From Nocardia puris (GTDB lineage: Bacteria; Actinomycetota; Actinomycetes; Mycobacteriales; Mycobacteriaceae), in NCBI RefSeq assembly GCF_003315035.1, contig NZ_QNRE01000001.1, forward strand, positions 1,132,883 through 1,196,882: a stretch of DNA of 64,000 bases, read 5' to 3'. The translations under genes were made by a program, and so were the position numbers. Of this stretch, positions 56,400-63,612 are shown one piece after another (positions within the stretch are counted from its first letter, which is position 1; the number at the start of each line of letters is the position of its first letter). Under the pieces are notes generated by a model. It made no database searches, was not told the DNA's origin, and was given only the letters and a program-made list of their open reading frames with translations.

Positions 56400-57232
56400 G
56401 CGGCCCCCTCTAGGTCGAATAGGGCAAGCTGATTCGGTGCCACGCGATGCGCGTGACGGCGGCGCGGCGAACTTGGGGTCGGGGTGAGTTGTGCGAGGAC
56501 TCGGTTACGCCAGGCCAATGCGTAGCGCAGGCAGTTCGCGCAGTTCTTGTGCCCGGTGCAGCCCGGAAGCGGTCGAGCCTCACGGCGTGCGTTGTAGGAC
56601 CAGGCCATCGAATCCGCGCTGGCGAGCAGGGCGCCGTATTTGCCGAGTCCGGTGGTCTTGATACCGAACCCGTGCAGTCGTACGCCAGGCAGCTGCTCGG
56701 ACAATGTGGACATGATCAGGGCGGCGTCGGTCGTGGCTTGGCGGCGGCAGACCGACCCCACTCCCACAACGCTCGCGGCGACCAGGTCCACCCCTGCCTT
56801 GTCATACAGGTGCGCGCAATGGGCGTAGTCCGACAGGTCGAACCCCTGCAAGACGGGCGCGAACGGCAACTCCGGTGCCAGCGAACGGAGCTCCAGGTAG
56901 TTGCTGACGGTCCGCGCCTGGTGCTCGGCGACCGTCAGCCCGGTTCTGGCGATGATGAACGGCTCACACATCCAGTCCTGTGGAGCGGCCCAATCCAGTC
57001 CACCAACCTCGACTGCGTAACGACGCACGCGCTCGGCGTACTGCTTCGGGGTCGGCCCATCCGACCACGAACCGTGCACGCTCAGCATGGAAAACCCACC
57101 CGAATCCAGTGCCCACCGGCCCTTGGCGCGAGGCAAGGTCTTGTACCGCGACAGCCGTACATCCGAGATAAACAACGGCAGCCCCGTACGCGACAACCAA
57201 CCCGGATGATGACTTCCCAGATAGAACCTCAT
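56396..57232 (-). CDS. TGT/DpdA-like enzyme (queuine tRNA-ribosyltransferase-like)
   Basis: This 278-residue protein begins RFYLGSHHPGWLS. The TIM-barrel-like series KGRWALDSGGFSML, WAAPQDWMCEPFI, LPFAPVLQGF and RLHGFGIKTTGLGKYG resembles transglycosylases of the tRNA-guanine transglycosylase/DpdA type found in actinophages and AICEs (the DUF7221 group, from memory). Candidate catalytic Asp residues are in DSGGF and PQDW. A CxxC-type group (GCTGHKNCANC) near 233-243 may bind zinc. The tail carries QLALF (268-272), a match to the sliding-clamp motif. Base exchange in DNA or tRNA is inferred. Confidence 0.7.
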   Translation of the reverse strand: MRFYLGSHHPGWLSRTGLPLFISDVRLSRYKTLPRAKGRWALDSGGFSMLSVHGSWSDGPTPKQYAERVRRYAVEVGGLDWAAPQDWMCEPFIIARTGLTVAEHQARTVSNYLELRSLAPELPFAPVLQGFDLSDYAHCAHLYDKAGVDLVAASVVGVGSVCRRQATTDAALIMSTLSEQLPGVRLHGFGIKTTGLGKYGALLASADSMAWSYNARREARPLPGCTGHKNCANCLRYALAWRNRVLAQLTPTPSSPRRRHAHRVAPNQLALFDLEGAA

Positions 57233-57858
57233 ACCGCCTTCTCCCACGACAAGCCGCCGGCGATATGCCGTAGCGGCACCGGAGTAACCAAAGAATCCCC
57301 GTGGCGGAAGGCCAGTTCCACGAGCGCGGGGCCGGTGATGGTGGCTCGGCACGCTGCGGCGCCGAAGGCGTGCGCGAGGTGGTCGGTGCGGTTCTCCCAG
57401 TCGGCGGGGCACTGGCCGGGCAGCATCCGCACCCGCACCCGATCCGAGCCCGTCCCCAACTCCACCGACAGCAGGCGGGGCACCAACACCCGATCCTGTC
57501 CGCTGATGGTCAGGTGGCAGGCGCTCAGCAGCCGGGTCCAGCGACGCCGGTACCGCCACCAGGCCAGGGCTCGGTGTCGTGCCCGCGAGGTGACCCACCG
57601 CTCGAACATCTCTGGTCTCCTGCGTCGCCAGAGCATGATCCCCGCAGCGGAGCACCCCGCGACCCCGACACCCGCCCACCAGGCGAGCAGAGTGCCGGCC
57701 GCGACCGCGATCCCGAGGGGCAGTGAGAACATCGGGAACAACACCATCCACCGCGCCACGACCAGGACGCCGACCAGGATGGCGGTCACGGTGTTGAGGA
57801 TCGCGAGCCCGAGCACGTCCATCGGATCACGCTGCACCGCAGCGAGTTTCGTGGTCAT
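57229..57858 (-). CDS. Membrane protein like the N-terminal part of FtsK-type Tra proteins
   Basis: This 209-residue protein has two transmembrane helices (about 15-38 and 43-75), a basic region (ARHRALAWWRYRRRWTRLL) and a small soluble domain (RVRMLPGQCPADWENRTDHLAHAFGA, then TGPALVELAFRHGD). In many AICEs this layout precedes the ATPase within a single Tra/FtsK protein. Here it is a separate gene about 700 bases downstream of the ATPase gene. ATG 57858 overlaps the previous stop. It probably anchors the translocase at the membrane during mycelial or cell-cell transfer. Confidence 0.65.
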   Translation of the reverse strand: MTTKLAAVQRDPMDVLGLAILNTVTAILVGVLVVARWMVLFPMFSLPLGIAVAAGTLLAWWAGVGVAGCSAAGIMLWRRRRPEMFERWVTSRARHRALAWWRYRRRWTRLLSACHLTISGQDRVLVPRLLSVELGTGSDRVRVRMLPGQCPADWENRTDHLAHAFGAAACRATITGPALVELAFRHGDSLVTPVPLRHIAGGLSWEKAV

Positions 57859-58022
57859 GACGTGTGCTCCTGCGGTAGATCGAGATCGAACAGGGCGAGT
57901 TGATCGGCGTGCGGGGTGTGCAGGCCCTGACGAGACCGGGTCTCGCGAGCCTTGCTCTGCGCGTTCTGTTTGGCCGCCTCGGCCACGATCGGGTTCACCG
58001 GCCGAGGTTTACGGGTGCTCAT
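57855..58022 (-). CDS. 55-residue AICE protein with sliding-clamp-binding motif
   Basis: This small basic-then-acidic protein starts at ATG 58022 (overlapping the previous stop by ATGA) and stops inside the next start. The N-terminal half is a charged helix (VAEAAKQNAQSKARETRSRQ); the C-terminal half holds DQLALFDLDLPQ. QLALF (residues 41-45) fits the clamp motif QLxLF. No catalytic features. It could recruit or block the host replicative clamp (inference). Confidence 0.65.
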   Translation of the reverse strand: MSTRKPRPVNPIVAEAAKQNAQSKARETRSRQGLHTPHADQLALFDLDLPQEHTS

Positions 58023-58243
58023 GCCGCCCACCCGCCGTCGCCGTCATCAGGGCCGAGGTCCCAGCCGGTCAGGGTGTGGCCGGACTCGGCCAGCACGTGG
58101 ACGGCGACTTCGGTCGGGGACAGGCCGCGGCGTTCGTGGTGAGTGCGCCGCCACGCGGCCAGCTCGATCACATTCGACCCATCGGCGTCGATGCCGTGGA
58201 CGACGCGGGTGTTGTTGTGGTGCTTGCGGTTTCGGGTATTCAT
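58019..58243 (-). CDS. Small AICE protein, unknown
   Basis: This is a 74-residue protein from ATG 58243, preceded by GAGGT. It is rich in His, Asn and Arg at the start (NTRNRKHHNNTRVV) and ends in an acidic stretch (WDLGPDDGDGGWAA). Overlap with both neighbours shows it belongs to the element operon. No family recognised. Confidence 0.6.
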   Translation of the reverse strand: MNTRNRKHHNNTRVVHGIDADGSNVIELAAWRRTHHERRGLSPTEVAVHVLAESGHTLTGWDLGPDDGDGGWAA

Positions 58244-58245
58244 GA

Positions 58246-58572
58246 TCAGACCTCGTTTTCGGAGATGCCGCACACGTCGCAGGTACGGGAACGGGTGGAA
58301 ACGCCGAGGGGCCAGGTGACCGACCGCCACGACGACGTGGTGTAGGTGTGGCCGTTGACGGCGCAGTGTTCGGTGGCGTGGCAGCCGTCGCAGGTGACTT
58401 TGTCGCCGTCGTAGGACCAGGCGATCCCGACCGCGCCGAGAGTCAGAAACGAGATGGCCTGATTCACGCTGTCGAAGCAGGCCGCTTCGCCGCCGTCGCG
58501 GTCGGTGTAGATGTCGCCGCAGGTGTCGCAGTAGACGACCACGTGTGTCTCGGTCACGAATCCCCGCTTCAC
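58246..58572 (-). CDS. Small zinc-ribbon-like AICE protein
   Basis: This is a 108-residue protein from GTG 58572 that overlaps the translocase stop (GTGA). It has three CxxC-type pairs: YCDTCGD, TCDGCHATEHC and TCDVCG, in an otherwise short polar chain. These can bind one or two zinc ions. Similar small proteins occur in actinomycete elements; role unknown. Confidence 0.65.
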   Translation of the reverse strand: MKRGFVTETHVVVYCDTCGDIYTDRDGGEAACFDSVNQAISFLTLGAVGIAWSYDGDKVTCDGCHATEHCAVNGHTYTTSSWRSVTWPLGVSTRSRTCDVCGISENEV

Positions 58573-59918
58573 GCCGCCACCCCCGAACTCGTCTCGTCGT
58601 CCTCGCCGGGGATGTAGTCCGGGTCGAAATCGCTGTAGTCGTCTTGGGGTTCGAGATCCACGACGGTGGGACGGGCCGGGGCGTAGGCGTCGATCAGGGC
58701 ATCGATATCGGTGTCGGAGACGAAGAACGCCCGTACCCGGGTGAAGGTGTTGGAGCCGTCTTCGCCGACGTAGCCGACACCGGGTGTGTCCGTGGCGATC
58801 TCGTCGCAGCGCGCACCCCGAGCCCGAGCGCCCTGCCCGTGCACCATCGCGACCTGGGACGGTTCGTCCAGGCGCAGGCCGATCCGGACCGGGAACAACT
58901 GCCGCAACGGCATCGTCTCCTTGGACGGGTCCTGCAACGCCGCCACCACCGACACACCGACCGCGCGACCTTGGGACAACAGCAGCCCGAACAACCGCTC
59001 GAACTCGGCCTTCTCCTCGCGCACCGCATACGCCGACAAGGCCGCGGCCTCATCGATGATGATCAGAATCAGCGGCTCATCCGGGGTCGGGACATGCTTA
59101 CGGACCCCGGCGCGGCGCAGTTTCACCGCCCGCTCCGACAGAACCTCCACGGCGTCGGTGAGCATGGCCAGGATCGAGGCCGGATCGGTCGCGAACCGCA
59201 CGAACAGCCGGTTCTCACCGCGCCCGAATTCCATGCCGCCCTTCGGGTCCGCCAGATACACATCCACCAGACCATCCCGGATCGCCGGACCCAACCCCGC
59301 CAGGATCGACCACAACACCGAGCCTTTGCCGGAACCGGTCGCACCAGCCAACAGGATGTGGGAGTACAGGACCCGCAGCCGCCACCAGTCGTACTCCTCA
59401 GTGACTCCGACCGGGACCGCCTCCAGGTCCACCCCGCCACCCACACCATCGGAGGCGACAGGGTGCACCACATCCGGCGCCGTTGCCGGGGCGGCGAGCG
59501 TGTCATGCACGCGCACCTGGAGACGGACCCAGCTCGCAGCGGGTGACGACGCACTCACCCGAGGAACACCGAGGTAGGTCGCGAACTGTTGCAGGACTTC
59601 GTCGTTGGACCAATCCGCCAGCGACTGCCCGCCCAGCATCATCACGTCGACCTCGATGCCGTGGATCGTGTAGTCCCACGCATCCACATACGGGAACCCG
59701 GTCTCCGGGGAACCGAGGTCCAGCGCGGACAGCATCAAGTTCGTCTGTCCCCGATCGGCCAGGATCAGCACCGCCGTCCGCAATGCCGGCGGGGCCTCGG
59801 CCACGATGTCAGCCACGGACAGCCGGCGCGGACCCGGACCCTGATGACGCATCCACGCCAGCCCACCCGCTGCGGCGAGCGTGCCACCCGCCACCAGCAC
59901 CGTCGTCAACGCCGACAT
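58569..59918 (-). CDS. FtsK/SpoIIIE-type DNA translocase (conjugal transfer)
   Basis: This 449-residue motor starts at ATG 59918 (TGATG overlap). After one N-terminal transmembrane helix (LTTVLVAGGTLAAAGGLAWM) comes the ATPase with Walker A GATGSGKGS (about 212-220), Walker B LILIIIDEAAAL and SQGRAVGVSVVAALQDPSK. This single hexameric motor moves double-stranded DNA between cells in AICEs. The usual larger N-terminal membrane domain is missing and seems to be encoded at 57229-57858. An acidic tail (DDYSDFDPDYIPGEDDE) ends the chain. Confidence 0.9.
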   Translation of the reverse strand: MSALTTVLVAGGTLAAAGGLAWMRHQGPGPRRLSVADIVAEAPPALRTAVLILADRGQTNLMLSALDLGSPETGFPYVDAWDYTIHGIEVDVMMLGGQSLADWSNDEVLQQFATYLGVPRVSASSPAASWVRLQVRVHDTLAAPATAPDVVHPVASDGVGGGVDLEAVPVGVTEEYDWWRLRVLYSHILLAGATGSGKGSVLWSILAGLGPAIRDGLVDVYLADPKGGMEFGRGENRLFVRFATDPASILAMLTDAVEVLSERAVKLRRAGVRKHVPTPDEPLILIIIDEAAALSAYAVREEKAEFERLFGLLLSQGRAVGVSVVAALQDPSKETMPLRQLFPVRIGLRLDEPSQVAMVHGQGARARGARCDEIATDTPGVGYVGEDGSNTFTRVRAFFVSDTDIDALIDAYAPARPTVVDLEPQDDYSDFDPDYIPGEDDETSSGVAA

Positions 59919-60175
59919 CACGCCACCGCCTTCAACAGGCTCACCCGGTCGGTGAGGTCGGATTCGGCATCGGAGATCGCGGCATCCAACAGCGCGCGCA
60001 GGTCCCGCGCCTGGGCCACCGTCAACTGCATCCCGCAGTCCGGACCGAAGGCCACGAACACCTTGCCGCGGAACCACTGCGTCTCGAACGAGACGTGATG
60101 CGCCGCCATCGTGATCAATACGTCGTCGTTCTTGCCGGTCGAGTGACGCGGCCACAGCTTCTTGATATCGGACAT
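59918..60175 (-). CDS. Small AICE protein, unknown
   Basis: This is an 85-residue protein from ATG 60175. It has a mixed beta start (DDVLITMAAHHVSFETQWFRGKVFVAF) and a helical end (TVAQARDLRALLDAAISDAES). No catalytic motif. Its stop overlaps the translocase start, so it is co-translated with transfer genes. Confidence 0.6.
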   Translation of the reverse strand: MSDIKKLWPRHSTGKNDDVLITMAAHHVSFETQWFRGKVFVAFGPDCGMQLTVAQARDLRALLDAAISDAESDLTDRVSLLKAVA

Positions 60176-60176
60176 A

Positions 60177-61013
60177 TCAGTTACCCCCAACAGGGACAGC
60201 GATCGGCAACATGGCCTGCTGGGCCGGGGCCGGTCGCGAGGAACGAACAGGACTCACCCGAACCACCGACACCGGCGACGACACCGACGCCGGAACGGAC
60301 TCGGACTCGGAATTCGAAACCGGTTCCACCGCAGACGGTTTCGCCGGTTTCAGGTACTTGCGGACCGTGCCTTGCGACACGCCCAACTCGGTCGCGATCG
60401 CCGCCACCGACCGACCCGACGCAGCCAGCACCACCGCCCGCGCAGCCCGATCAGCCGAAGACCCACCCGACCGCTTACCGCCCCGCGAGCCAGACTTCGG
60501 CTCCACCACCGTCGCGGCAGGCACGGAAACCGGCTCAGCGACGGCCACCGGCACCGGTTCCCGCATCGGGGCCGACTCGATCACAGGTGCCGAATGCCGT
60601 TGCGCCGCACGGAACAACAACGCCAGCCCATGAGTGTCGGCCAGCAGCGAGATCGGGGCGATCCCCGCCACCAACGCCGCCGCCCACCCCGGCAAGTCCC
60701 GACCGGCCGCGACCGCGTGCAAACTGTTACCCGCGACCGAGACCAGCGCACCGACCACCAGCACCGACACGAAGAACCGACGCTCCCGGCGATCCGGGCA
60801 CACCAGCACCCCCGCCGTCGCCAGCAGGATCGTGCCATCCACGATCACCGGGAACAGCCACGCATCCCCCGCCGGGATATGCGCCAGCCGGGCAAGGTCC
60901 TCCAGGGTGGCGAACGACAACCGGAACGCCGCCACCCCCACCGCCACGATGATGACCACGGCGGACCAACGCGCCCAACGCATCCCCACCGACACCCGAT
61001 CCGCCGCGTCCAT
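60177..61013 (-). CDS. DUF2637 membrane protein with C-terminal HTH
   Basis: This 278-residue protein has four transmembrane helices in the first 130 residues (typical DUF2637: WSAVVIIVAVGVAAFRLSF, LFPVIVDGTILLATAGVLV, VSVLVVGALVSVAGN, GWAAALVAGIAPISLL). A Pro/Val-rich linker follows, then a helix-turn-helix (RSVAAIATELGVSQGTVRKYL, near 205-225) and a Ser/Pro-rich tail. DUF2637 proteins are common in AICEs beside transfer genes; the HTH suggests DNA contact at the membrane. Confidence 0.82.
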   Translation of the reverse strand: MDAADRVSVGMRWARWSAVVIIVAVGVAAFRLSFATLEDLARLAHIPAGDAWLFPVIVDGTILLATAGVLVCPDRRERRFFVSVLVVGALVSVAGNSLHAVAAGRDLPGWAAALVAGIAPISLLADTHGLALLFRAAQRHSAPVIESAPMREPVPVAVAEPVSVPAATVVEPKSGSRGGKRSGGSSADRAARAVVLAASGRSVAAIATELGVSQGTVRKYLKPAKPSAVEPVSNSESESVPASVSSPVSVVRVSPVRSSRPAPAQQAMLPIAVPVGGN

Positions 61014-61015
61014 CG

Positions 61016-61450
61016 TCAGGCCGCCTTCGCCGACCCGGCACCCTTGGCACCGGAGTTATCGCCCACGATCCCCGTCGCCCGGAAATCGAAGCCCACGTAC
61101 TTGAACTCACCGGCGCCCATCAGCTTCGGCATCGCGGTCAGACCCTCCAACTCGATCTGCCGCATCCCCGGCAGCACCTCCGCCGTCGACGGAACCGGCT
61201 GCACCGGCGACACAAACGTCACCTGAAAGCTCGCCCGCTTCGCGTTCGTCTCCGACGGATCGGTCACCGTCGCCTTCCACAGGCGAAGCCCCGTGCCGTT
61301 GCCGTCACGATCCATGTCGACCTTCTGCACCTGCGGCGCGTTGCGGTCGGAGTTGTACTCCGTCAACGGGGCGATCTCCCCCACCAGCACCAAACCCATC
61401 GGGAACGCATCCTTGAACGCCACCGGGAAACGGAAGTTCTTGAGTGCCAT
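61016..61450 (-). CDS. pra: Pra-like activator of replication, integration and excision
   Basis: This 144-residue protein has the pattern of pSAM2 Pra relatives: NFRFPVAFKDAFPMGLVLVGEIAPLTEYN at the N-terminus, then VTDPSETNAKRASFQVTFVSP and PVPSTAEVLPGMRQIELEGLT, ending in a Gly/Ala tail. In pSAM2, Pra turns on rep, xis and int and is itself repressed by the GntR-type KorSA. As the first gene of the minus-strand operon facing the twin operators, it fits that switch. Confidence 0.78.
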   Translation of the reverse strand: MALKNFRFPVAFKDAFPMGLVLVGEIAPLTEYNSDRNAPQVQKVDMDRDGNGTGLRLWKATVTDPSETNAKRASFQVTFVSPVQPVPSTAEVLPGMRQIELEGLTAMPKLMGAGEFKYVGFDFRATGIVGDNSGAKGAGSAKAA

Positions 61451-61480
61451 GTCTGTCGGCTCCTTATGGTTGAGTGGAAC

Positions 61481-61509
61481 TCCTATATAGGACTATCTCC
61501 TATATAGGA
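61481..61509. promoter_or_regulatory. Two TCCTATATAGGA palindromes, likely GntR operators
   Basis: The perfect 12-base palindrome TCCTATATAGGA occurs at 61481-61492 and 61498-61509, 17 bases centre to centre. Both lie in the 100-bp region between pra and the divergent GntR gene. They should bind the GntR repressor dimer and keep the element silent. The TATA-rich core also suggests overlap with the minus-strand promoter. Confidence 0.75.
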
Positions 61510-61552
61510 GCACAGTGGACGCCATCTTGGCAAGACCTAAAGAGGACCTAAG

Positions 61553-62377
61553 ATGAATGAGTCCTCGGCAGAGAGAAGGGACCGGATGCCAGCGAAGTAC
61601 GAGCTAATCTCCGACGACATACGCCGCCAGATTGCCGACGGAGAGCTACGCCCTGGCGATCGCCTGCCGGGAGAAACTGCACTGATCGAGCGCTACAAGG
61701 TCAGCGTCCCGACTCTTCGCCAAGCCCTGTCCACACTGCGCGCGCAGGGCCTCATCGAGTCCAAGCACGGGATCGGTACCTTCGTTCGGAGTCCGCGCCT
61801 CAAGGTCATTCGACGCAACGAACGTCACCAGCGGGAAAAGTCCCTCGTCCACGCTCCCGAAGAGGAACGCCGCCGCAACGGAAGCGCTGAGACGGACACG
61901 GGCCGAAGGACTGACGAGTTCTCGTTCTCGGCGCAGTACGAGACCATCCCCGCCCCGGAGCCCGTGGCAACCGCTCTCGGTGTCCCTATCGGCACTGACC
62001 TTCTCCGGCGTACGTATCGGTCGCGGTTCACCAGCGAGGATGTGCCGCTTGCCTTCGGTAACTCGTATCTTGTGCTTGACCTGGTCAAGAAGAATCCAGA
62101 CCTACTGGACCCCCACCTCGAACCGTGGCCTGGCGGCACCATGCACCAGCTATCGACACTCGGCATTGAGGTCGACCGAGTAGTCGAAGACATCACCACA
62201 CGACTGCCTTCGCCCGACGAGATGCGAGAACTCGGACTCATCCCCGGCACCGCGGTTTTCGTCGTGCACAAGTCGATGATCGACACCAACGACCGCGTCG
62301 TGGAGTTCAGCGACTTCGTTCTGCCCGGCGACCGGCACCGCCTCATCTACACAACTCAACTGGAACGGTGGACATGA
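61553..62377 (+). CDS. GntR family repressor (HutC/UTRA type), KorSA-like
   Basis: This 274-residue regulator (ATG 61553, or ATG 61586) has a winged helix (YELISDDIRRQIADGELRPG to LIERYKVSVPTLRQALSTL, about 15-75) and a C-terminal UTRA ligand domain (RTYRSRFTSEDVPLAFGNSYLV onward). In pSAM2-like elements such a regulator represses pra. Its stop overlaps the next gene's ATG (ATGA at 62374-62377), so repressor and downstream protein are co-translated. Confidence 0.9.
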   Translation: MNESSAERRDRMPAKYELISDDIRRQIADGELRPGDRLPGETALIERYKVSVPTLRQALSTLRAQGLIESKHGIGTFVRSPRLKVIRRNERHQREKSLVHAPEEERRRNGSAETDTGRRTDEFSFSAQYETIPAPEPVATALGVPIGTDLLRRTYRSRFTSEDVPLAFGNSYLVLDLVKKNPDLLDPHLEPWPGGTMHQLSTLGIEVDRVVEDITTRLPSPDEMRELGLIPGTAVFVVHKSMIDTNDRVVEFSDFVLPGDRHRLIYTTQLERWT

Positions 62378-63378
62378 CCTACGAGACTCTTGCACCGCAA
62401 ACGGCCGAACCGCTCCAGTTCGTGACCGATCTAGTTGAGGACATCGCTGCTCCCAATCCCGCTGCACGAACGCTGACCGATCCCGTCGAAGCGGCCAGCC
62501 TGATTTCCGAGGAGACACGCACGCGGGTCGCCTCCGTGCTCGACAAGTTCGGTGGAACACCGGCCGTTCTGCTCAGTGGTGGTGTCGACTCGATCTACGT
62601 TGCTGCAGTCGCGGTCCATCTCGGTGCAAAGCCCGTTGCGGTCACCATCGTGACGGATGGTCAGTCCGATGAAGCCAACGCAGCTGCGGCGGCGAGGGCG
62701 CTTGGCCTCCGGCACGACATCATCCGTTTGACTGCCGCCGAGGTGGTGGATCTGTCTCGCGATGTGATCACCAGACTCGGGACATCAGAACTTTGGGAGG
62801 TCACCGCAGGAATTCCCCTCCTCGCAGCTCGCCGCACCTTCGATGCTATTCCTACCCTTGGTGCGGTCTTGAGCGGAAGCGGTGCGGACGCCATCCTGGG
62901 GGGAGGCCGGACGCTCACTCACTCACCCGCTTCGCATGAGGCCACGATCGAGCTTGACCGTCTAATCCGTGCCGAGTCGGCGGCGAATTTCCGCTACGAC
63001 CGCTTGGTGCCGAACTTCCACCCCGCCCTGCTCGACCAGTACGCCGACCGACTCATCCACGTATTCCAGACGGTTCGCTGGTGGCAAGTAGCTGAAAGAT
63101 TCGCGCCCGCAGCTCTTTTCGGCATCCACGATGACCGCTTGGTCGACAAGTACGCCCTTCGGCTTGCTTGCGAGGCTCAACTTCCCGAAGAGGTCAACTA
63201 CCTCGCGTGGGCCACGAAGTCGCCGATCCAGCGCTCATCCGGCCTCATGAGCGTGCTCGCGACCGCTGCCCGGACGTATGCCGCCAACCTGCCAGGAGCG
63301 CAAACCTACACCGACCCAATGACCGAGGACGCCGAGGCCGTGGCGACGCGCCTGTACCTCTCGATCCTTGGTGCGTGA
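62374..63378 (+). CDS. Asparagine synthetase-like PP-loop ATP pyrophosphatase
   Basis: This 334-residue protein has the adenylating PP-loop AVLLSGGVDSIY (about 66-77), followed by AVTIVTDGQSDEANAAAAARALG and GSGADAILGGGRTL, matching the C-terminal synthetase domain of asparagine synthetase B. There is no glutaminase domain, so it would use ammonia or another amine, or only adenylate a carboxylate. Its codon use is less extreme in GC than the chromosome. It sits in the place of the Nudix immunity gene of pSAM2-like elements. Substrate and role unknown. Confidence 0.78.
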   Translation: MTYETLAPQTAEPLQFVTDLVEDIAAPNPAARTLTDPVEAASLISEETRTRVASVLDKFGGTPAVLLSGGVDSIYVAAVAVHLGAKPVAVTIVTDGQSDEANAAAAARALGLRHDIIRLTAAEVVDLSRDVITRLGTSELWEVTAGIPLLAARRTFDAIPTLGAVLSGSGADAILGGGRTLTHSPASHEATIELDRLIRAESAANFRYDRLVPNFHPALLDQYADRLIHVFQTVRWWQVAERFAPAALFGIHDDRLVDKYALRLACEAQLPEEVNYLAWATKSPIQRSSGLMSVLATAARTYAANLPGAQTYTDPMTEDAEAVATRLYLSILGA

Positions 63379-63393
63379 GGTGCCCGAAGCCGA

Positions 63394-63429
63394 GTGCGTA
63401 AGGTGCGTAACGTGCGTAACGTCTGTAAG
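63394..63429. repeat. Four 9-bp tandem repeats (iteron-like)
   Basis: GTGCGTAAG, GTGCGTAAC, GTGCGTAAC and GTCTGTAAG follow each other without gaps just after the PP-loop gene; a weaker GTGCGTGAG lies at its stop codon. Such short tandem repeats are seen at clt, oriT or initiator-binding sites. Function inferred. Confidence 0.55.
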
Positions 63430-63495
63430 GTTGAGTCGTCACGAGAGTGATGCCGAGAGGCGGGACGCCGCGTCACCGACGCCCCGCCAGGTGGG

Positions 63496-63612
63496 TTAGC
63501 TAGCCCGCACTCGGCGGACCACTACGAGCGCCCCGGCGGCCACGGCAGCAACCGCAAGCAGCATGCCGTAGTCGACCGGGGCCTTGCTCTTTGCCCGGCG
63601 ATGTTTCGCCAT
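63496..63612 (-). CDS. 38-residue single-pass membrane protein
   Basis: ATG 63612 follows AAAGGAGG at nine-base spacing. The peptide has a very basic start (AKHRRAKSKA), one hydrophobic helix (YGMLLAVAAVAAGALVVV) and a basic end (RRVRAS), then TAA 63496. Organisation is that of small membrane-active proteins such as spread or toxin-like peptides; no family recognised. Confidence 0.6.
   Translation of the reverse strand: MAKHRRAKSKAPVDYGMLLAVAAVAAGALVVVRRVRAS

Noticed and set aside
62374..63378. QueC-type enzyme, which would pair naturally with the TGT-like protein
   Set aside because: The PP-loop sequence and downstream motifs fit asparagine-synthetase domains, and the C-terminal zinc Cys cluster of QueC is absent.
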